64,000 nt of DNA from assembly GCA_963819885.1 (NCBI GenBank), contig CAWFXV010000030.1, forward strand, positions 186,001-250,000, in the 5' to 3' direction. Position 1 is the stretch's first letter, and every line of letters begins with the position of its first letter. The notes beneath the pieces were generated by a model, which did no database searches, was not told where the DNA came from, and saw only the letters and a list, made by a program, of their open reading frames with translations. Below are positions 9,081 to 18,266 of this stretch, in pieces. Source of the stretch: JACVRX01 sp963819885. GTDB lineage: Bacteria > Actinomycetota > Actinomycetes > Jiangellales > Jiangellaceae. A program made the translations under genes and the position numbers.

Positions 9081-10020
9081 GGTCAGGGTCGCGGTGTTGT
9101 TGCCAGGGTCGGCGTCGAGTGTCGCCGGCACACCCAGTGGGACGGTCAGCGAAGTTCGGCCATGACCGAAGCCGAGTTCCCACACGATTGGCACGCCGAG
9201 CGCCGCCCAGCCGGTCGAGCATCACGGCTCGCAGCTGCTCGGCCGGACCGCAGCCGAACAGCGAGCCGATCGCGATCCCGGTGACGCCGTCGAGCCATCG
9301 GCTGCGCAGCAGTTGGGTGAGCATCCGATCCAACCGGTACGGCTCTTCCGCGACGTCCTCGAACAGCAAGATTCCACCGGCGACGCTGCGCCGACCAGTC
9401 GGAGTGCCGATCGAACTGGCCAGCACGCTCAGGCATCCGCCCACCGTTACGCCGTGCGCCCGGCCCGGCACCAGAGTCTCGGCCGCCGGTGACGTGAGGG
9501 TCTGCATCGACTCGGGCTCGAACAGCGTTCGGCGGAACAAATCAGCCGTCCGGTCGTCGGTGCGGAAGACCGGCGTAGCCGCCATCGGCGAGTGCAGCGT
9601 CACCAGACCCAGGCTGAGCGCGAACGCTTCGTGCAAGGCGGTGACGTCGCTGTACCCGGCGAACACCTTGGGCCCGGCGGCCCGCATCGCCGACCAGTCG
9701 AGCAGCTCGAGGATGCGCTCGGCACCGTAGCCGCCGCGGGCGCACACGATCCCGGCCACGGTCGGATCCAGCCACGCAGCCTGCAGGTCCGCCGCCCGGC
9801 GCTGGTCGTCGCCGGCAAGGTAGGCAAGCCGGTCGTCAACGGCTGTGACATGGGGTCCGACCACGACGTCCAGGCCCCACCCGCGCAGGATGACGCAACC
9901 TTCGGCGAGTCGGTCGGCCCGCACCGGTCCGCTCGGGGCGACAACCGCTACCCGGTCTCCTGCCCGGAGCCGACGGGGTCGGGTGAGTGCCGGAACCAGC
10001 CCGAGGTCGTCAGTGCGCAA
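9057..10020 (-). pseudogene. LD-carboxypeptidase (peptidase S66), frameshifted near the 3' end
   Basis: Homologue of LdcA-type enzymes that remove the terminal D-Ala from the murein tetrapeptide. The main frame shows the Ser nucleophile in AGYSDVTALHEA and the Glu region LLFEDVAEEPYR. After DRLGG (about 9205) the family sequence continues only in another frame (VPIVWELGFGHG, ending DVPALA and TGA at 9057-9059), which holds the catalytic His. One extra base near 9200-9210 explains this. Read literally, the product loses the His and runs to 8881. The start is uncertain: TTG 10020 overlaps the end of gabD. It may be a sequencing indel rather than a dead gene. Confidence 0.75.
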
Positions 10021-11473
10021 CGCCGACGTACTTGACCTCGAGGTATTCCTCGATCCCCTCACGGCCTCCTTCGCGGCCGAACCCAGAGGCCTTGACTCCG
10101 CCGAACGGTGCGGCCGGATTCGACACCACACCCAGATTCAGCCCGACCATGCCCGTCTCGAGCCGCTCGGCGACGGTCAGCGCCCGGTTCAGGTCTCGGG
10201 TATAGGCGTAGGCGACCAGGCCGAACTCGGTGTCGTTGGCCATGTCCAGCGCCTCGTCGTCGGTGCCGAAGGACGTCACGGGAGCGACCGGGCCGAAGAT
10301 CTCCTCGCTGAAGACCCGGGCGTCGGGAGGTACGTCGGCGACGACGGTCGGCGGATAGAACCAACCCGGCCCGTTCGGCTGCTCTCCGCCGACGAGGATC
10401 TTGCCACCCATGTCGACGGCGTCTGCGACCAACTCAGCGACGCCGGCGCGGGCCTTCTCGTTGATCAGCGGCCCGACCTCGACGCCCTGTTCGGTCCCCC
10501 GGCCCACGCGGAGGCGACCCATCCGGTCGGCGAGCCGGCGGGAGAAGTCGTTGGCGACCGACTCGTGGACCAGGAATCTGTTGGCCGCTGTGCAGGCTTC
10601 GCCGATGTTGCGCATCTTCGCGGTCATGGCGCCCTCGACGGCCGCATCGAGGTCCGCGTCGTCGAAGACCAGGAATGGTGCGTTGCCCCCGAGCTCCATC
10701 GACACACGCAGCAGTTGTTCGGCGGACTGACCGACGAGCCGCCGGCCGACCTGCGTGGATCCGGTGAACGAGAGCTTGCGGGCCCGGGAGTCACGGATCA
10801 GCGGCTCCATGACCGCCGACGAGCGCGAGGTCGTGATGACGTTGAGGACGCCAGGGGGAAGGCCGCTGTCCTCGAGCACCCGAGCCAGCGCCAGCATCGA
10901 CAGCGGCGTCTCCGCAGCGGGTTTGATCACCATCGTGCAGCCGGCGGCGACGGCCGGACCGATCTTGCGGGTGCCCATGGCCGTCGGGAAGTTCCACGGC
11001 GTGATCAGTAGACAGGGCCCCACCGGCTGCCGCATCGTCAGCAGCCGACTGCCGCCCGCCGGCGCTACGCGGTACGAGCCCTCGATGCGAACCGCCTCCT
11101 CGGAGAACCACCGAAAGAACTCCGCCGCGTAGGCGATCTCGGTTCGCGACTCGGCAACGGGTTTGCCCATTTCCAGCGTCATCAGCAAAGCCAGATCGTC
11201 TTGTTGGTCCATCAACGCTTCGAAGGCCCGACGGAGAATCTCACCGCGTTCTCGCGGCGGGCACGCGGCCCAGCCCGGCTGGGCCTCTGCGGCGGCGGCC
11301 AGCGCCGCCACGCCGTCGTCAGGACTTGCATCGGCGACCTCGCAGAGCACCTCGGCCGTGGAGGGATCATGGACCTCGAAAGTGGCCGCAGCAGTCGCCT
11401 CGCGCCATCCGCCGCCGGTGTACAGGCCCTTGGGAACGTTGTCGACCACTCGCTGCTCGTCCGATGCCGCCAT
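10010..11473 (-). CDS. gabD: NAD(P)-dependent succinate-semialdehyde dehydrogenase family protein
   Basis: Aldehyde dehydrogenase, 487 residues, most like SSADH (oxidises succinate semialdehyde to succinate, the last step of GABA use). Visible: TPWNFPTAMGTRKIGPA, GSTQVGRR cofactor contact, MELGGNAPFLVFDDADLD with the general-base Glu, and the nucleophile Cys in GEACTAANRF. GGAG lies 7 nt before ATG 11473. No GABA transaminase or permease lies nearby, so another aldehyde substrate is possible. Its 3' end overlaps the presumed start of the LD-carboxypeptidase gene. Confidence 0.85.
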   Translation of the reverse strand: MAASDEQRVVDNVPKGLYTGGGWREATAAATFEVHDPSTAEVLCEVADASPDDGVAALAAAAEAQPGWAACPPRERGEILRRAFEALMDQQDDLALLMTLEMGKPVAESRTEIAYAAEFFRWFSEEAVRIEGSYRVAPAGGSRLLTMRQPVGPCLLITPWNFPTAMGTRKIGPAVAAGCTMVIKPAAETPLSMLALARVLEDSGLPPGVLNVITTSRSSAVMEPLIRDSRARKLSFTGSTQVGRRLVGQSAEQLLRVSMELGGNAPFLVFDDADLDAAVEGAMTAKMRNIGEACTAANRFLVHESVANDFSRRLADRMGRLRVGRGTEQGVEVGPLINEKARAGVAELVADAVDMGGKILVGGEQPNGPGWFYPPTVVADVPPDARVFSEEIFGPVAPVTSFGTDDEALDMANDTEFGLVAYAYTRDLNRALTVAERLETGMVGLNLGVVSNPAAPFGGVKASGFGREGGREGIEEYLEVKYVGVAH

Positions 11474-11510
11474 GGTCTCGCTCCGTTCGCTCGTCAGGTG
11501 ACGACTGGTG

Positions 11511-12476
11511 TCAGGGCGCCACCACTTCGACCTCGAACCCCTCCTCGTTCTCGAGGTAAGCGGCGTAATGCTGTGCCCCGCCCGCGTGCGGGTGCCGGTC
11601 GGCGAACATCAACCGCCAGCCATAGGTGGGCGCCTCGGAGACGATGCGGTCGACCATCCAGCGCTCGGGGACCGCCAGCGCCAGGTGGTTCAGGCCGGGC
11701 GCCTTACGGTCGTAGGGCTGCCAGGCCAGATCGGGAGACCGTTCCATGACCACGTACGGACCTTCCCGCGGCGCCTGCCAGGAACGGCCTTGGTCCCAGA
11801 CCTGGAACAGGGTCCAGCCCAGTCGCTCGAACAGCCAGCCGAAAGAGCGGACAGCGACGTCGAGGTCACGGACCCACACCTCCAGGTGGTGCAGTCCGGT
11901 CGTCGGCGTGGCTACCTGGGCCACCGGCCGGGGGTCCGGCTCGAGTGCTGGCCGGATTGGCGGCCGGTACACCGGCTCCGGCTCGGGCCGCGCGTAGGCC
12001 GGCGCGGGTGGTGGCGGGGGCGCCGGCGCCGCGGCCGCGGCCGGCGGCGCGATGGCGGAGGCAAAGGCCGCAGTCGACACGCCCACATGGTCGTAGGACG
12101 GCTCGACTAACTGCGGCTCATAGGCCGGAGCCGGGCGAGGCTGTTCGAACGGCTGCGTGTACGGCTGCTCGTACGCCGGCTTCAGGTGTGCCGGCTCAGC
12201 AGGCGGAGGTGCCTGCCGCCCAGCCGTCGATCGCAGCCGACGCAGTTCCCCGGCCGCATCGTCGAGCCAGTCGTCGACGTCGTCCATCGAGTAGCCCTCA
12301 CGCATCCGGACGACCTTGAACTCTTGTGCCTCGATTTTCTCCGGCGTGAGCGAGCGTCCCCCAGCCCGCCCTTCTAGGGCATCGATAACGCGGTCGACGA
12401 AATCGTCGACCGCGTCGAGGTCGTAGCCCTCCCGCATGCGAACGGTACGGAAGGCGGGGTCGCGGCTGACGGCCAC
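11511..12476 (-). CDS. DivIVA-motif pair fused to a glyoxalase/VOC domain
   Basis: 321-residue protein of unknown function with an odd architecture. Residues 1-35 and about 50-80 are two copies of the short DivIVA-like motif (FRTVRMREGYDLDAVDDFVDRV and FKVVRMREGYSMDDVDDWLDD, shortened here). A Pro/Ala-rich linker follows (about 90-195, with Tyr-Glu-Gln-Pro repeats). The C-terminal 125 residues form a VOC fold (GLHHLEVWVRDLDVAVRSF and onward to LENEEGFEVEVVAP). AAGGAG 9 nt upstream supports GTG 12476. The N-terminal motifs suggest polar or membrane-curvature targeting, as in Wag31-type proteins, but lack the long coiled coil. The VOC ligand is not predictable. Confidence 0.8.
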   Translation of the reverse strand: MAVSRDPAFRTVRMREGYDLDAVDDFVDRVIDALEGRAGGRSLTPEKIEAQEFKVVRMREGYSMDDVDDWLDDAAGELRRLRSTAGRQAPPPAEPAHLKPAYEQPYTQPFEQPRPAPAYEPQLVEPSYDHVGVSTAAFASAIAPPAAAAAPAPPPPPAPAYARPEPEPVYRPPIRPALEPDPRPVAQVATPTTGLHHLEVWVRDLDVAVRSFGWLFERLGWTLFQVWDQGRSWQAPREGPYVVMERSPDLAWQPYDRKAPGLNHLALAVPERWMVDRIVSEAPTYGWRLMFADRHPHAGGAQHYAAYLENEEGFEVEVVAP

Positions 12477-12512
12477 CAGGTTTCACTCCTTATCGACTCG
12501 AGCGGCTGAATC

Positions 12513-13805
12513 TTATGTGAGCACCTCGGCAGCCGCGTCACCCGGCGGCGCATCACGGCCGAGCCTGCGCGCCTCGTCGGTTCGCCACATGCCGATCAAT
12601 CCGCGGAAGTGGGCCAGGAAGTGCTCCTGTTCGTGCTCCGGGAACCCGCTTCTGACGGTGTCGACGAGAAGCGCGTCAAAGTCCGGGGAATCCACCCATT
12701 CCAGCACTATCTCGTCGAGGTCACCAAGTCGATCTGCGCAGAACTCGGTGTAGCGGTCGGAGTCGAAATAGTCGTCGGCAAGCTTCCGGTAGGCGGACAA
12801 CTTGCCGCCGTAGTCGAGGTCCGGGTCGTCGGCCACCGTCTGATAGGGCTCCGGGTCCAAGTGCGGACGAGATCGGCGGTCGGTTGCCAGACAGAAGACG
12901 GACCAGCGCAACAACGCCTTCATCGCCCACGGGAAGTAGTAGTGCAGGCTGGTGATCGCCACGTCCGGGCAGGCGTTGGCGTAGTCGATCGGATGAACGT
13001 CCACGCCGTGGACCAACGTTTCGCACGAGTTGAACTCCCACCGGAAGAACGCGTTCACCAGCTTGCTGATACTGACCACCTCGGCACCGACCTGTGGGCT
13101 CAAGAACCCGTGTTCGACGGCGTACCTGTCGTGCATCGGCAACTCCGGCCGAAAACGCATGACCATCGTCTCGGCGCCGATGGACAGCGAGCGGGCGAAG
13201 GCGTCGTACCCCTCGACCGACGCTTGCAAGTGCATGAGCCGGTGACCGGACTCGTCATAGGCCTGGTGCAGGGCGTCCCGGTCGACGATGCGACTGACAC
13301 CGACCCAGGCACCGCCGTCGTAGGGCTTCATGAACAGCGGGTAGCCGATCTGGTCGGCGATCGCGTCCAAGTCGAACTCGCGGTTGTACCGCTCGGAGGT
13401 GTAGACGAACTTGGCATTGTCGACCGGTTCCTTCGGCGGTACCAGCACCGTTGTCGGGACCTTGAGGCCAAGGCGCAGCATCGCGCAGTACGCAGCGTGT
13501 TTCTCCATGGCTTGGAAGGTGAACGGGCTGTTCAGCAGATACACGTCATCGGATAGGGCGATCTTCTTCAGCCATTCCCTCGGATGGTGGTACCAGTACG
13601 CGAGCCGGTCGATCACGAGGCCGTGTCGCGGGGTGTCCGTGAGGTCGAACGGCTCGATCGTGACCCGCTCGGTGTCGAACTGGTGCCGACGGCCGTCGGG
13701 GCCGGTGACCGGGCCGAGCTTTCGAACGAGCGTCTCGAACGCGCGGGGCCAGTCGTCCTCGGTCCCGAGCAACAGCCCGATCAAATGGGTCGTGTCTGCG
13801 GTCAT
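12513..13805 (-). CDS. ATP-grasp family protein of unknown substrate
   Basis: 430 residues. The middle contains an ATP-grasp core: NSPFTFQAMEKHAAYCAMLRLGLKVPTTVLVPP resembles the region before the ATP-binding lysines, and QIGYPLFMKPYDGGAWVGVSRI is the Lys plus glycine-rich loop. The C-terminal third is acidic and lacks a familiar domain. The upstream frame reaches 13886, but ATG 13805 has GGAGGG 6 nt before it. Ligases of this superfamily join a carboxylate to an amine, thiol or imidazole; the substrate is not evident. It sits alone, 36 nt upstream of the DivIVA-VOC gene in transcription order, and may share its transcript. Confidence 0.7.
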   Translation of the reverse strand: MTADTTHLIGLLLGTEDDWPRAFETLVRKLGPVTGPDGRRHQFDTERVTIEPFDLTDTPRHGLVIDRLAYWYHHPREWLKKIALSDDVYLLNSPFTFQAMEKHAAYCAMLRLGLKVPTTVLVPPKEPVDNAKFVYTSERYNREFDLDAIADQIGYPLFMKPYDGGAWVGVSRIVDRDALHQAYDESGHRLMHLQASVEGYDAFARSLSIGAETMVMRFRPELPMHDRYAVEHGFLSPQVGAEVVSISKLVNAFFRWEFNSCETLVHGVDVHPIDYANACPDVAITSLHYYFPWAMKALLRWSVFCLATDRRSRPHLDPEPYQTVADDPDLDYGGKLSAYRKLADDYFDSDRYTEFCADRLGDLDEIVLEWVDSPDFDALLVDTVRSGFPEHEQEHFLAHFRGLIGMWRTDEARRLGRDAPPGDAAAEVLT

Positions 13806-13949
13806 CGTGGCCCTCCGTTGTCGCGGTCGGCTCCCCACAGGTCGGCCAAGAGCTGGGTCAGGTATGGATGGAAAGTATCGCGCCAACCGGTGAAGTTGCG
13901 CCCGTCGCGACCTTTGCGGCGACCGTCGGACCGGGCTGGTCTCCTCGGA

Positions 13950-14801
13950 TCACGCCACCGGCACCAACGCGGTCAGGATGAGCCAGGCCACCGGAGCCGT
14001 CGGGAGCAACGAGTCGAGCCGGTCCATGATCCCACCGTGGCCAGGCAGCAGGGTGCTCATGTCTTTGAGCCCGAGGTCACGTTTGATCATCGATTCGCCG
14101 AGGTCGCCGAGGGTCGCGGTGATCACCGCCGCCGCGCCGAGAATGACACCCGCGCGCCAGTCACCGTCCAGGGTCAGAACGACCGCTAGCACGCCTACCG
14201 CCAGACAGGCAAGAATCGAGCCGGCAAAGCCCTCCCAGGACTTCTTGGGGCTCACCGTCGGGGCCATCGGATGGCGGCCGGCCAGGACGCCGGCGACGTA
14301 TCCGCCGGTGTCCGAGGCGGCGACGACGAGGATGCATGTCAGCACCCGCCAGGCTCCATCTGCGGGCTGCAGCAGCAACATCGCGAACCCGGCCAGGAAC
14401 GGCACGTAGACGGCGACGAATATGCCCGCGGTGACGTCGCGTGGATAACCCCGCGCGCTCTCGCCGAGCCGCCACACCACGACGGCGACCACGGTGAGGC
14501 CAAGCACAACCACGAGGGTGTCGGCTCCGCCGACATACGCGCCGACGAGCATGAGCACGGATCCGAGCATCAGCGGCACCAGCGGAATCTGTACTCCGCG
14601 AGTTGCCAGGGCCTGGCCGAGCTCCCACACGGCAACCACGATGGCGATGACAGCCAGTCCGACGAAGGCCGGCTTCCAGACGAACAGCGTCCCGAGGACC
14701 AGGGCGGCCAAACCGAGCCCGACGACCGTAGCGGCACGCAGATCGCGCCCCGCTCGGCCGTGTCCCGGGACTGTCCTCGGGACCGGCCCGTCGGTCGACA
14801 T
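13950..14801 (-). CDS. cdsA: Phosphatidate cytidylyltransferase
   Basis: Membrane enzyme making CDP-diacylglycerol from CTP and phosphatidate, the entry to phospholipid synthesis. 283 residues with about eight hydrophobic helices. The C-terminal signature reads SMIKRDLGLKDMSTLLPGHGG followed by MDRLDSLL, and a second conserved patch is SPKKSWEGFAGS. The ATG is 2 nt after the frr stop, so it is translationally linked to the ribosome-recycling gene, as in many bacteria. Confidence 0.95.
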   Translation of the reverse strand: MSTDGPVPRTVPGHGRAGRDLRAATVVGLGLAALVLGTLFVWKPAFVGLAVIAIVVAVWELGQALATRGVQIPLVPLMLGSVLMLVGAYVGGADTLVVVLGLTVVAVVVWRLGESARGYPRDVTAGIFVAVYVPFLAGFAMLLLQPADGAWRVLTCILVVAASDTGGYVAGVLAGRHPMAPTVSPKKSWEGFAGSILACLAVGVLAVVLTLDGDWRAGVILGAAAVITATLGDLGESMIKRDLGLKDMSTLLPGHGGIMDRLDSLLPTAPVAWLILTALVPVA

Positions 14802-14803
14802 GG

Positions 14804-15361
14804 TCAGACCTCGAGGAGCTCGGATTCCTTGTGCTTCAGCAGGTCGTCGACCTGGTCGACATAGGACCTGGTCAGCACATCGAGCTGCTTTTCGGCCCGG
14901 TTCACGTCGTCCTCGCCGACCTCCCCGTCGCGGGCGAGCTTGTCCAGAGCGTCCTTGGCGTGCCGGCGGATGTTGCGAATGGCCACCCGGGCATCCTCGG
15001 CCTTGTGCTTGGCCACTCGGGTGTACTCGCGGCGCCGTTCCTCGGTCAACTGCGGCAGTACCACCCGGAGGAGCTGGCCGTCGTTGTTGGGGTTCACCCC
15101 GAGGTCGGAGTCCCGGATGGCGCGTTCGATGGCGGCGAGCGAGTTCTTGTCGTACGGCTGAATCGTGATCATTCGGGCGTCGGCGACGTGGAACGATGCC
15201 AGCTGGTTGACCGGCGTCGACGTGCCGTAGTAGTCGACGACGATCTTGTTGAACAGCGACGGGTGCGCGCGGCCGGTCCGGATGGCGGTGAAGTCCTCCT
15301 TGGCGACGGACACGGCCTTGTCCATCTTCTCCTCGGCCTCGAGGAGGGTGTCGTCGATCAC
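14804..15361 (-). CDS. frr: Ribosome recycling factor
   Basis: Releases ribosomes from mRNA after termination, together with EF-G. 185 residues: the helical domain starts LLEAEEKMDKAVSVAKEDF, with the conserved IRTGRAHPSLFNKI and VRVVLP-type (LLRVVLPQLTEERRREY) segments. GTG 15361 is used because AAGGAG lies 6-7 nt upstream; the upstream extension to 15445 is not conserved. Part of rpsB-tsf-pyrH-frr-cdsA. Confidence 0.96.
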   Translation of the reverse strand: MIDDTLLEAEEKMDKAVSVAKEDFTAIRTGRAHPSLFNKIVVDYYGTSTPVNQLASFHVADARMITIQPYDKNSLAAIERAIRDSDLGVNPNNDGQLLRVVLPQLTEERRREYTRVAKHKAEDARVAIRNIRRHAKDALDKLARDGEVGEDDVNRAEKQLDVLTRSYVDQVDDLLKHKESELLEV

Positions 15362-15455
15362 CGTGGCTCCTTCGGGTGCTCTGGGCAGCCGCCCCTGCGG
15401 CGTCGTCTGCGAGTGACCGTACCCTCCAGTGACCCAGGCGGACACCGGCGGCCGG

Positions 15456-16259
15456 TCATGGTAGGTCCGGTGCCGACTCGATCAGCGCGGTCGGCACGTC
15501 GGCCGCGACCAGGGTGCCGATCGCGTCGCCCCGAATCGCGCGGGCGATGCTGCCGTCCTCTCCGAGCCCGAAGACCACGATGGGAAGCCGGTTGTCCATG
15601 CAGAGGCTGAACGCAGCGGGATCGGCGACCGATAGCCGTCGGCGCAACACCTCGGCATAGGTGATCGTGGCGAACTTGCGCGCCGACGGATCCACCTGCG
15701 GGTCAGCCTCGTAGACACCGTCGACCCGGTTCTTCGCCATCAACAGCCGATCGCAGCCGATTTCCAGCGCCCGCTGAGCGGCCACCGTGTCGGTGGTGAA
15801 GTAGGGCATGCCGGCCCCTGCGCCGAAGATCACGACCCGGCCCTTCTCCAGATGGCGCGAGGCCCGACGCGGAATGTACGGCTCGGCGACCTGACCCATC
15901 GCGATCGCCGTCTGGACCCGGGTGTCGACGCCCTGCTTCTCCAGGAAGTCCTGCAGCGCCAAGCAGTTCATGACCGTGCCCAGCATGCCCATGTAGTCGC
16001 CCCGCGCACGGTCCATGCCGTGCTGCTGCAGTTCTGCACCCCGGAAGAAGTTGCCGCCTCCCACCACGATGGCCACCTGAACGCCGGTGGCGACGACAGC
16101 GGCGATCTGGCGGGCGATCAGATGCACGACGTCGGGATCAACACCGACGGCGCCACCGCCGAAGACCTCGCCGGACAACTTGAGCAGGACTCGACGCGGT
16201 GGCTGGGCAGCCGGCACGACCGGCGGCAGGATCACCTGGGTCGCAGTCGTGTCCGCCAC
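15456..16259 (-). CDS. pyrH: UMP kinase
   Basis: Phosphorylates UMP to UDP in pyrimidine nucleotide synthesis; hexameric amino-acid-kinase fold. Motifs: RVLLKLSGEVFGG, VVGGGNFFRGAEL, the YMGMLGTVMNCLAL helix, and the acceptor loop FTTDTVAAQRALEI. The N-terminus carries about 20 extra Pro-rich residues compared with E. coli PyrH. The gene begins 10 nt after the tsf stop. Confidence 0.96.
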   Translation of the reverse strand: MADTTATQVILPPVVPAAQPPRRVLLKLSGEVFGGGAVGVDPDVVHLIARQIAAVVATGVQVAIVVGGGNFFRGAELQQHGMDRARGDYMGMLGTVMNCLALQDFLEKQGVDTRVQTAIAMGQVAEPYIPRRASRHLEKGRVVIFGAGAGMPYFTTDTVAAQRALEIGCDRLLMAKNRVDGVYEADPQVDPSARKFATITYAEVLRRRLSVADPAAFSLCMDNRLPIVVFGLGEDGSIARAIRGDAIGTLVAADVPTALIESAPDLP

Positions 16260-16269
16260 GGCGCCTACC

Positions 16270-17091
16270 TCAGCCCTGTCCCACCTCGAAGCGGGCGAAC
16301 CGAGTCACAGTCACGCCTGCCTCGGCCAGGAGCGGGCCAACCGTCCGCTTCAGATCCTGCACCGCGGGCTGCTCCACCAGGACGGTGTCCTTGAAGAAGC
16401 TGTTCACCCGGCCCTCGACGATCCTTGCCAGAGCCTGCTCCGGCTTGCCTTCTTCGCGGGCCGTCGCCTCGGCGATCCGCCGCTCGTTCTCGATCACGTC
16501 GGCCGGCACATCGGCACGAGCGACGAACTGCGGGCGCATCGCCGCAATCTGCATGGCTGCCCCGCGGGCCGCGGCGGCATCGGCCCCGGCGTATTCCACC
16601 AGCACGCCGACCTGCGGTGGCAGGTCACTGGCCCGACGGTGCAGATACGACACGACCTGGCCGTCGAAGACCGCGACCCGACGCAGCTCGACCTTCTCCC
16701 CGATGACGGCCGCAGCGGATTCGATCGCGTCGGTCACCGTCTGGCCGTCAGCCAGCGTCGCCGCCCGGAGCGACTCAACGTCCGGCGGCCGGACCGTGGC
16801 CGCCAGGGCCGCAACCTCACCGGCCAGCTGCTGGAAGTCGGCGTTCTTCGCGACGAAGTCGGTCTCGCAGGCAAGCTCGATCATCGCGGTGCCGTCGACA
16901 GCGACCAGCCCGTTCGAAGCGGTTCTCTCGGCGCCGCGTTTAGCCGCCTTGGCTGCACCCTTGATCCGGAGCAGCTCGATGGCCTGGTCGAAGCCGCCGT
17001 CGGTCTCCTCCAAGGCCTTCTTGGCGTCCATCATGCCGGCGCCGGTAGCGTCGCGAAGCCGTTTTACCTCGGCGGCAGTGACATTCGGCAT
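16270..17091 (-). CDS. tsf: Translation elongation factor Ts
   Basis: Nucleotide exchange factor for EF-Tu. The conserved N-terminus VTAAEVKRLRDATGAGMMD and the core ACETDFVAKN are present; 273 residues. The open frame runs upstream to 17265 through rpsB, but ATG 17091 is the conserved start and lies 1 nt after the rpsB stop, with GGGCAGG a few bases before it. Such spacing implies coupled translation with rpsB. Confidence 0.97.
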   Translation of the reverse strand: MPNVTAAEVKRLRDATGAGMMDAKKALEETDGGFDQAIELLRIKGAAKAAKRGAERTASNGLVAVDGTAMIELACETDFVAKNADFQQLAGEVAALAATVRPPDVESLRAATLADGQTVTDAIESAAAVIGEKVELRRVAVFDGQVVSYLHRRASDLPPQVGVLVEYAGADAAAARGAAMQIAAMRPQFVARADVPADVIENERRIAEATAREEGKPEQALARIVEGRVNSFFKDTVLVEQPAVQDLKRTVGPLLAEAGVTVTRFARFEVGQG

Positions 17092-17092
17092 G

Positions 17093-18034
17093 TCAGACCT
17101 GCCCGACATTCTCGGCTGCGGCGTCCACCTGACTGCTGGTCGGGGCGCCGGCTTCGTCCGCGAAATCGGCTGCCGCCGCGGCGTCGACCGGCGGAGCGCC
17201 TTCGACGGTGTCAGCAGCGGCGTCCACCTCATCGGTGACGGAGCTCTGATCGGGCTGTCCCGCAAGGAGCTCCTTTTCCCACTCGGCCAGCGGTTCGTCT
17301 CCGGCGAGTTCCGGCCCGGCGGCTTCGTCCGCGGTGGCTTGGCCGGCCCGGGTCATCAGACCGTCGGCGACCGCATCCGCGACGACGCGGGTGAGCAACG
17401 TGACGGCTCGGATCGCGTCGTCGTTGCCCGGGATGGGATAGGTGACCTCGTCGGGATCACAGTTGGTGTCCAAGACCGCAACGATGGGAATGTTGAGCTT
17501 TCGTGCCTCGTCGACGGCCAGGTGCTCCTTCTTGGTGTCGACGATCCACACCGCGCTCGGTACCCGAGCCATGTCCCGGACTCCGCCGAGGCTGCGCTGC
17601 AGCTTCTCCATCTCACGCTTGCGCATGAGCAGTTCCTTCTTGGTGAGCCCAGAGCTCCCGGCGACGTCGAAGTCGAGCTCCTCGAGTTCCTTGAGCCGCT
17701 GAAGACGCTTGTGCACGGTCTGGAAGTTGGTGAGCATGCCGCCCAGCCAACGCTCGGTCACATACGGCATGCCGACCCGGGTGGCCTGCTCGCGCACCGC
17801 CTCCTGAGCCTGCTTCTTGGTACCGACGAAAAGCACACTGCCGCCATGCGCCACGGTCTCCTTGATGAACTCGTAGGCGCGGTCGATGTAGGACAGCGAC
17901 TGCTGCAGGTCGATGATGTAGATGCCGTTGCGCTCGGTGAAGATGAAGCGCTTCATCTTTGGGTTCCACCGGCGGGTCTGGTGACCGAAATGGACGCCGC
18001 TCTCGAGCAGCTGCTTCATGGTGACGACGGCCAT
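17093..18034 (-). CDS. rpsB: 30S ribosomal protein uS2
   Basis: Small-subunit protein S2, 313 residues. The core starts MKQLLESGVHFGHQTRRWNPKM and includes LFVGTKKQAQEAV and the IPIVAVLDTNCDP region. A 60-80 residue acidic Ala/Glu/Asp-rich C-terminal tail extends past the core, common in actinobacteria. ATG 18034 is chosen over 18100 because GGAGGAGG lies upstream. The 232-nt region before it (18035-18266) is the probable leader and promoter; it holds only a 6-bp GC hairpin at 18138-18153. Confidence 0.97.
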   Translation of the reverse strand: MAVVTMKQLLESGVHFGHQTRRWNPKMKRFIFTERNGIYIIDLQQSLSYIDRAYEFIKETVAHGGSVLFVGTKKQAQEAVREQATRVGMPYVTERWLGGMLTNFQTVHKRLQRLKELEELDFDVAGSSGLTKKELLMRKREMEKLQRSLGGVRDMARVPSAVWIVDTKKEHLAVDEARKLNIPIVAVLDTNCDPDEVTYPIPGNDDAIRAVTLLTRVVADAVADGLMTRAGQATADEAAGPELAGDEPLAEWEKELLAGQPDQSSVTDEVDAAADTVEGAPPVDAAAAADFADEAGAPTSSQVDAAAENVGQV

Positions 18035-18266
18035 GGCCGCGCCTACCTCCTCCCGCGCCCGATGTATCGAGCGCGTCGTCCGGTTGTCCGCGACGCCCAT
18101 GCCGGGCGACGCGCCTGGCGCCCTCGGCCGTCACCCGCCCCGGCGAGCCGGGGACCGGAGGTGAAGAGCCGTGCGCAGGGCGCGCGAATTGTGACCCGAT
18201 CGATCCAGGCCGTCGGTCAGTGTACGTGAGCCGGACGGGCGCCCACCAGCGTGGTACCCGCGCGAC

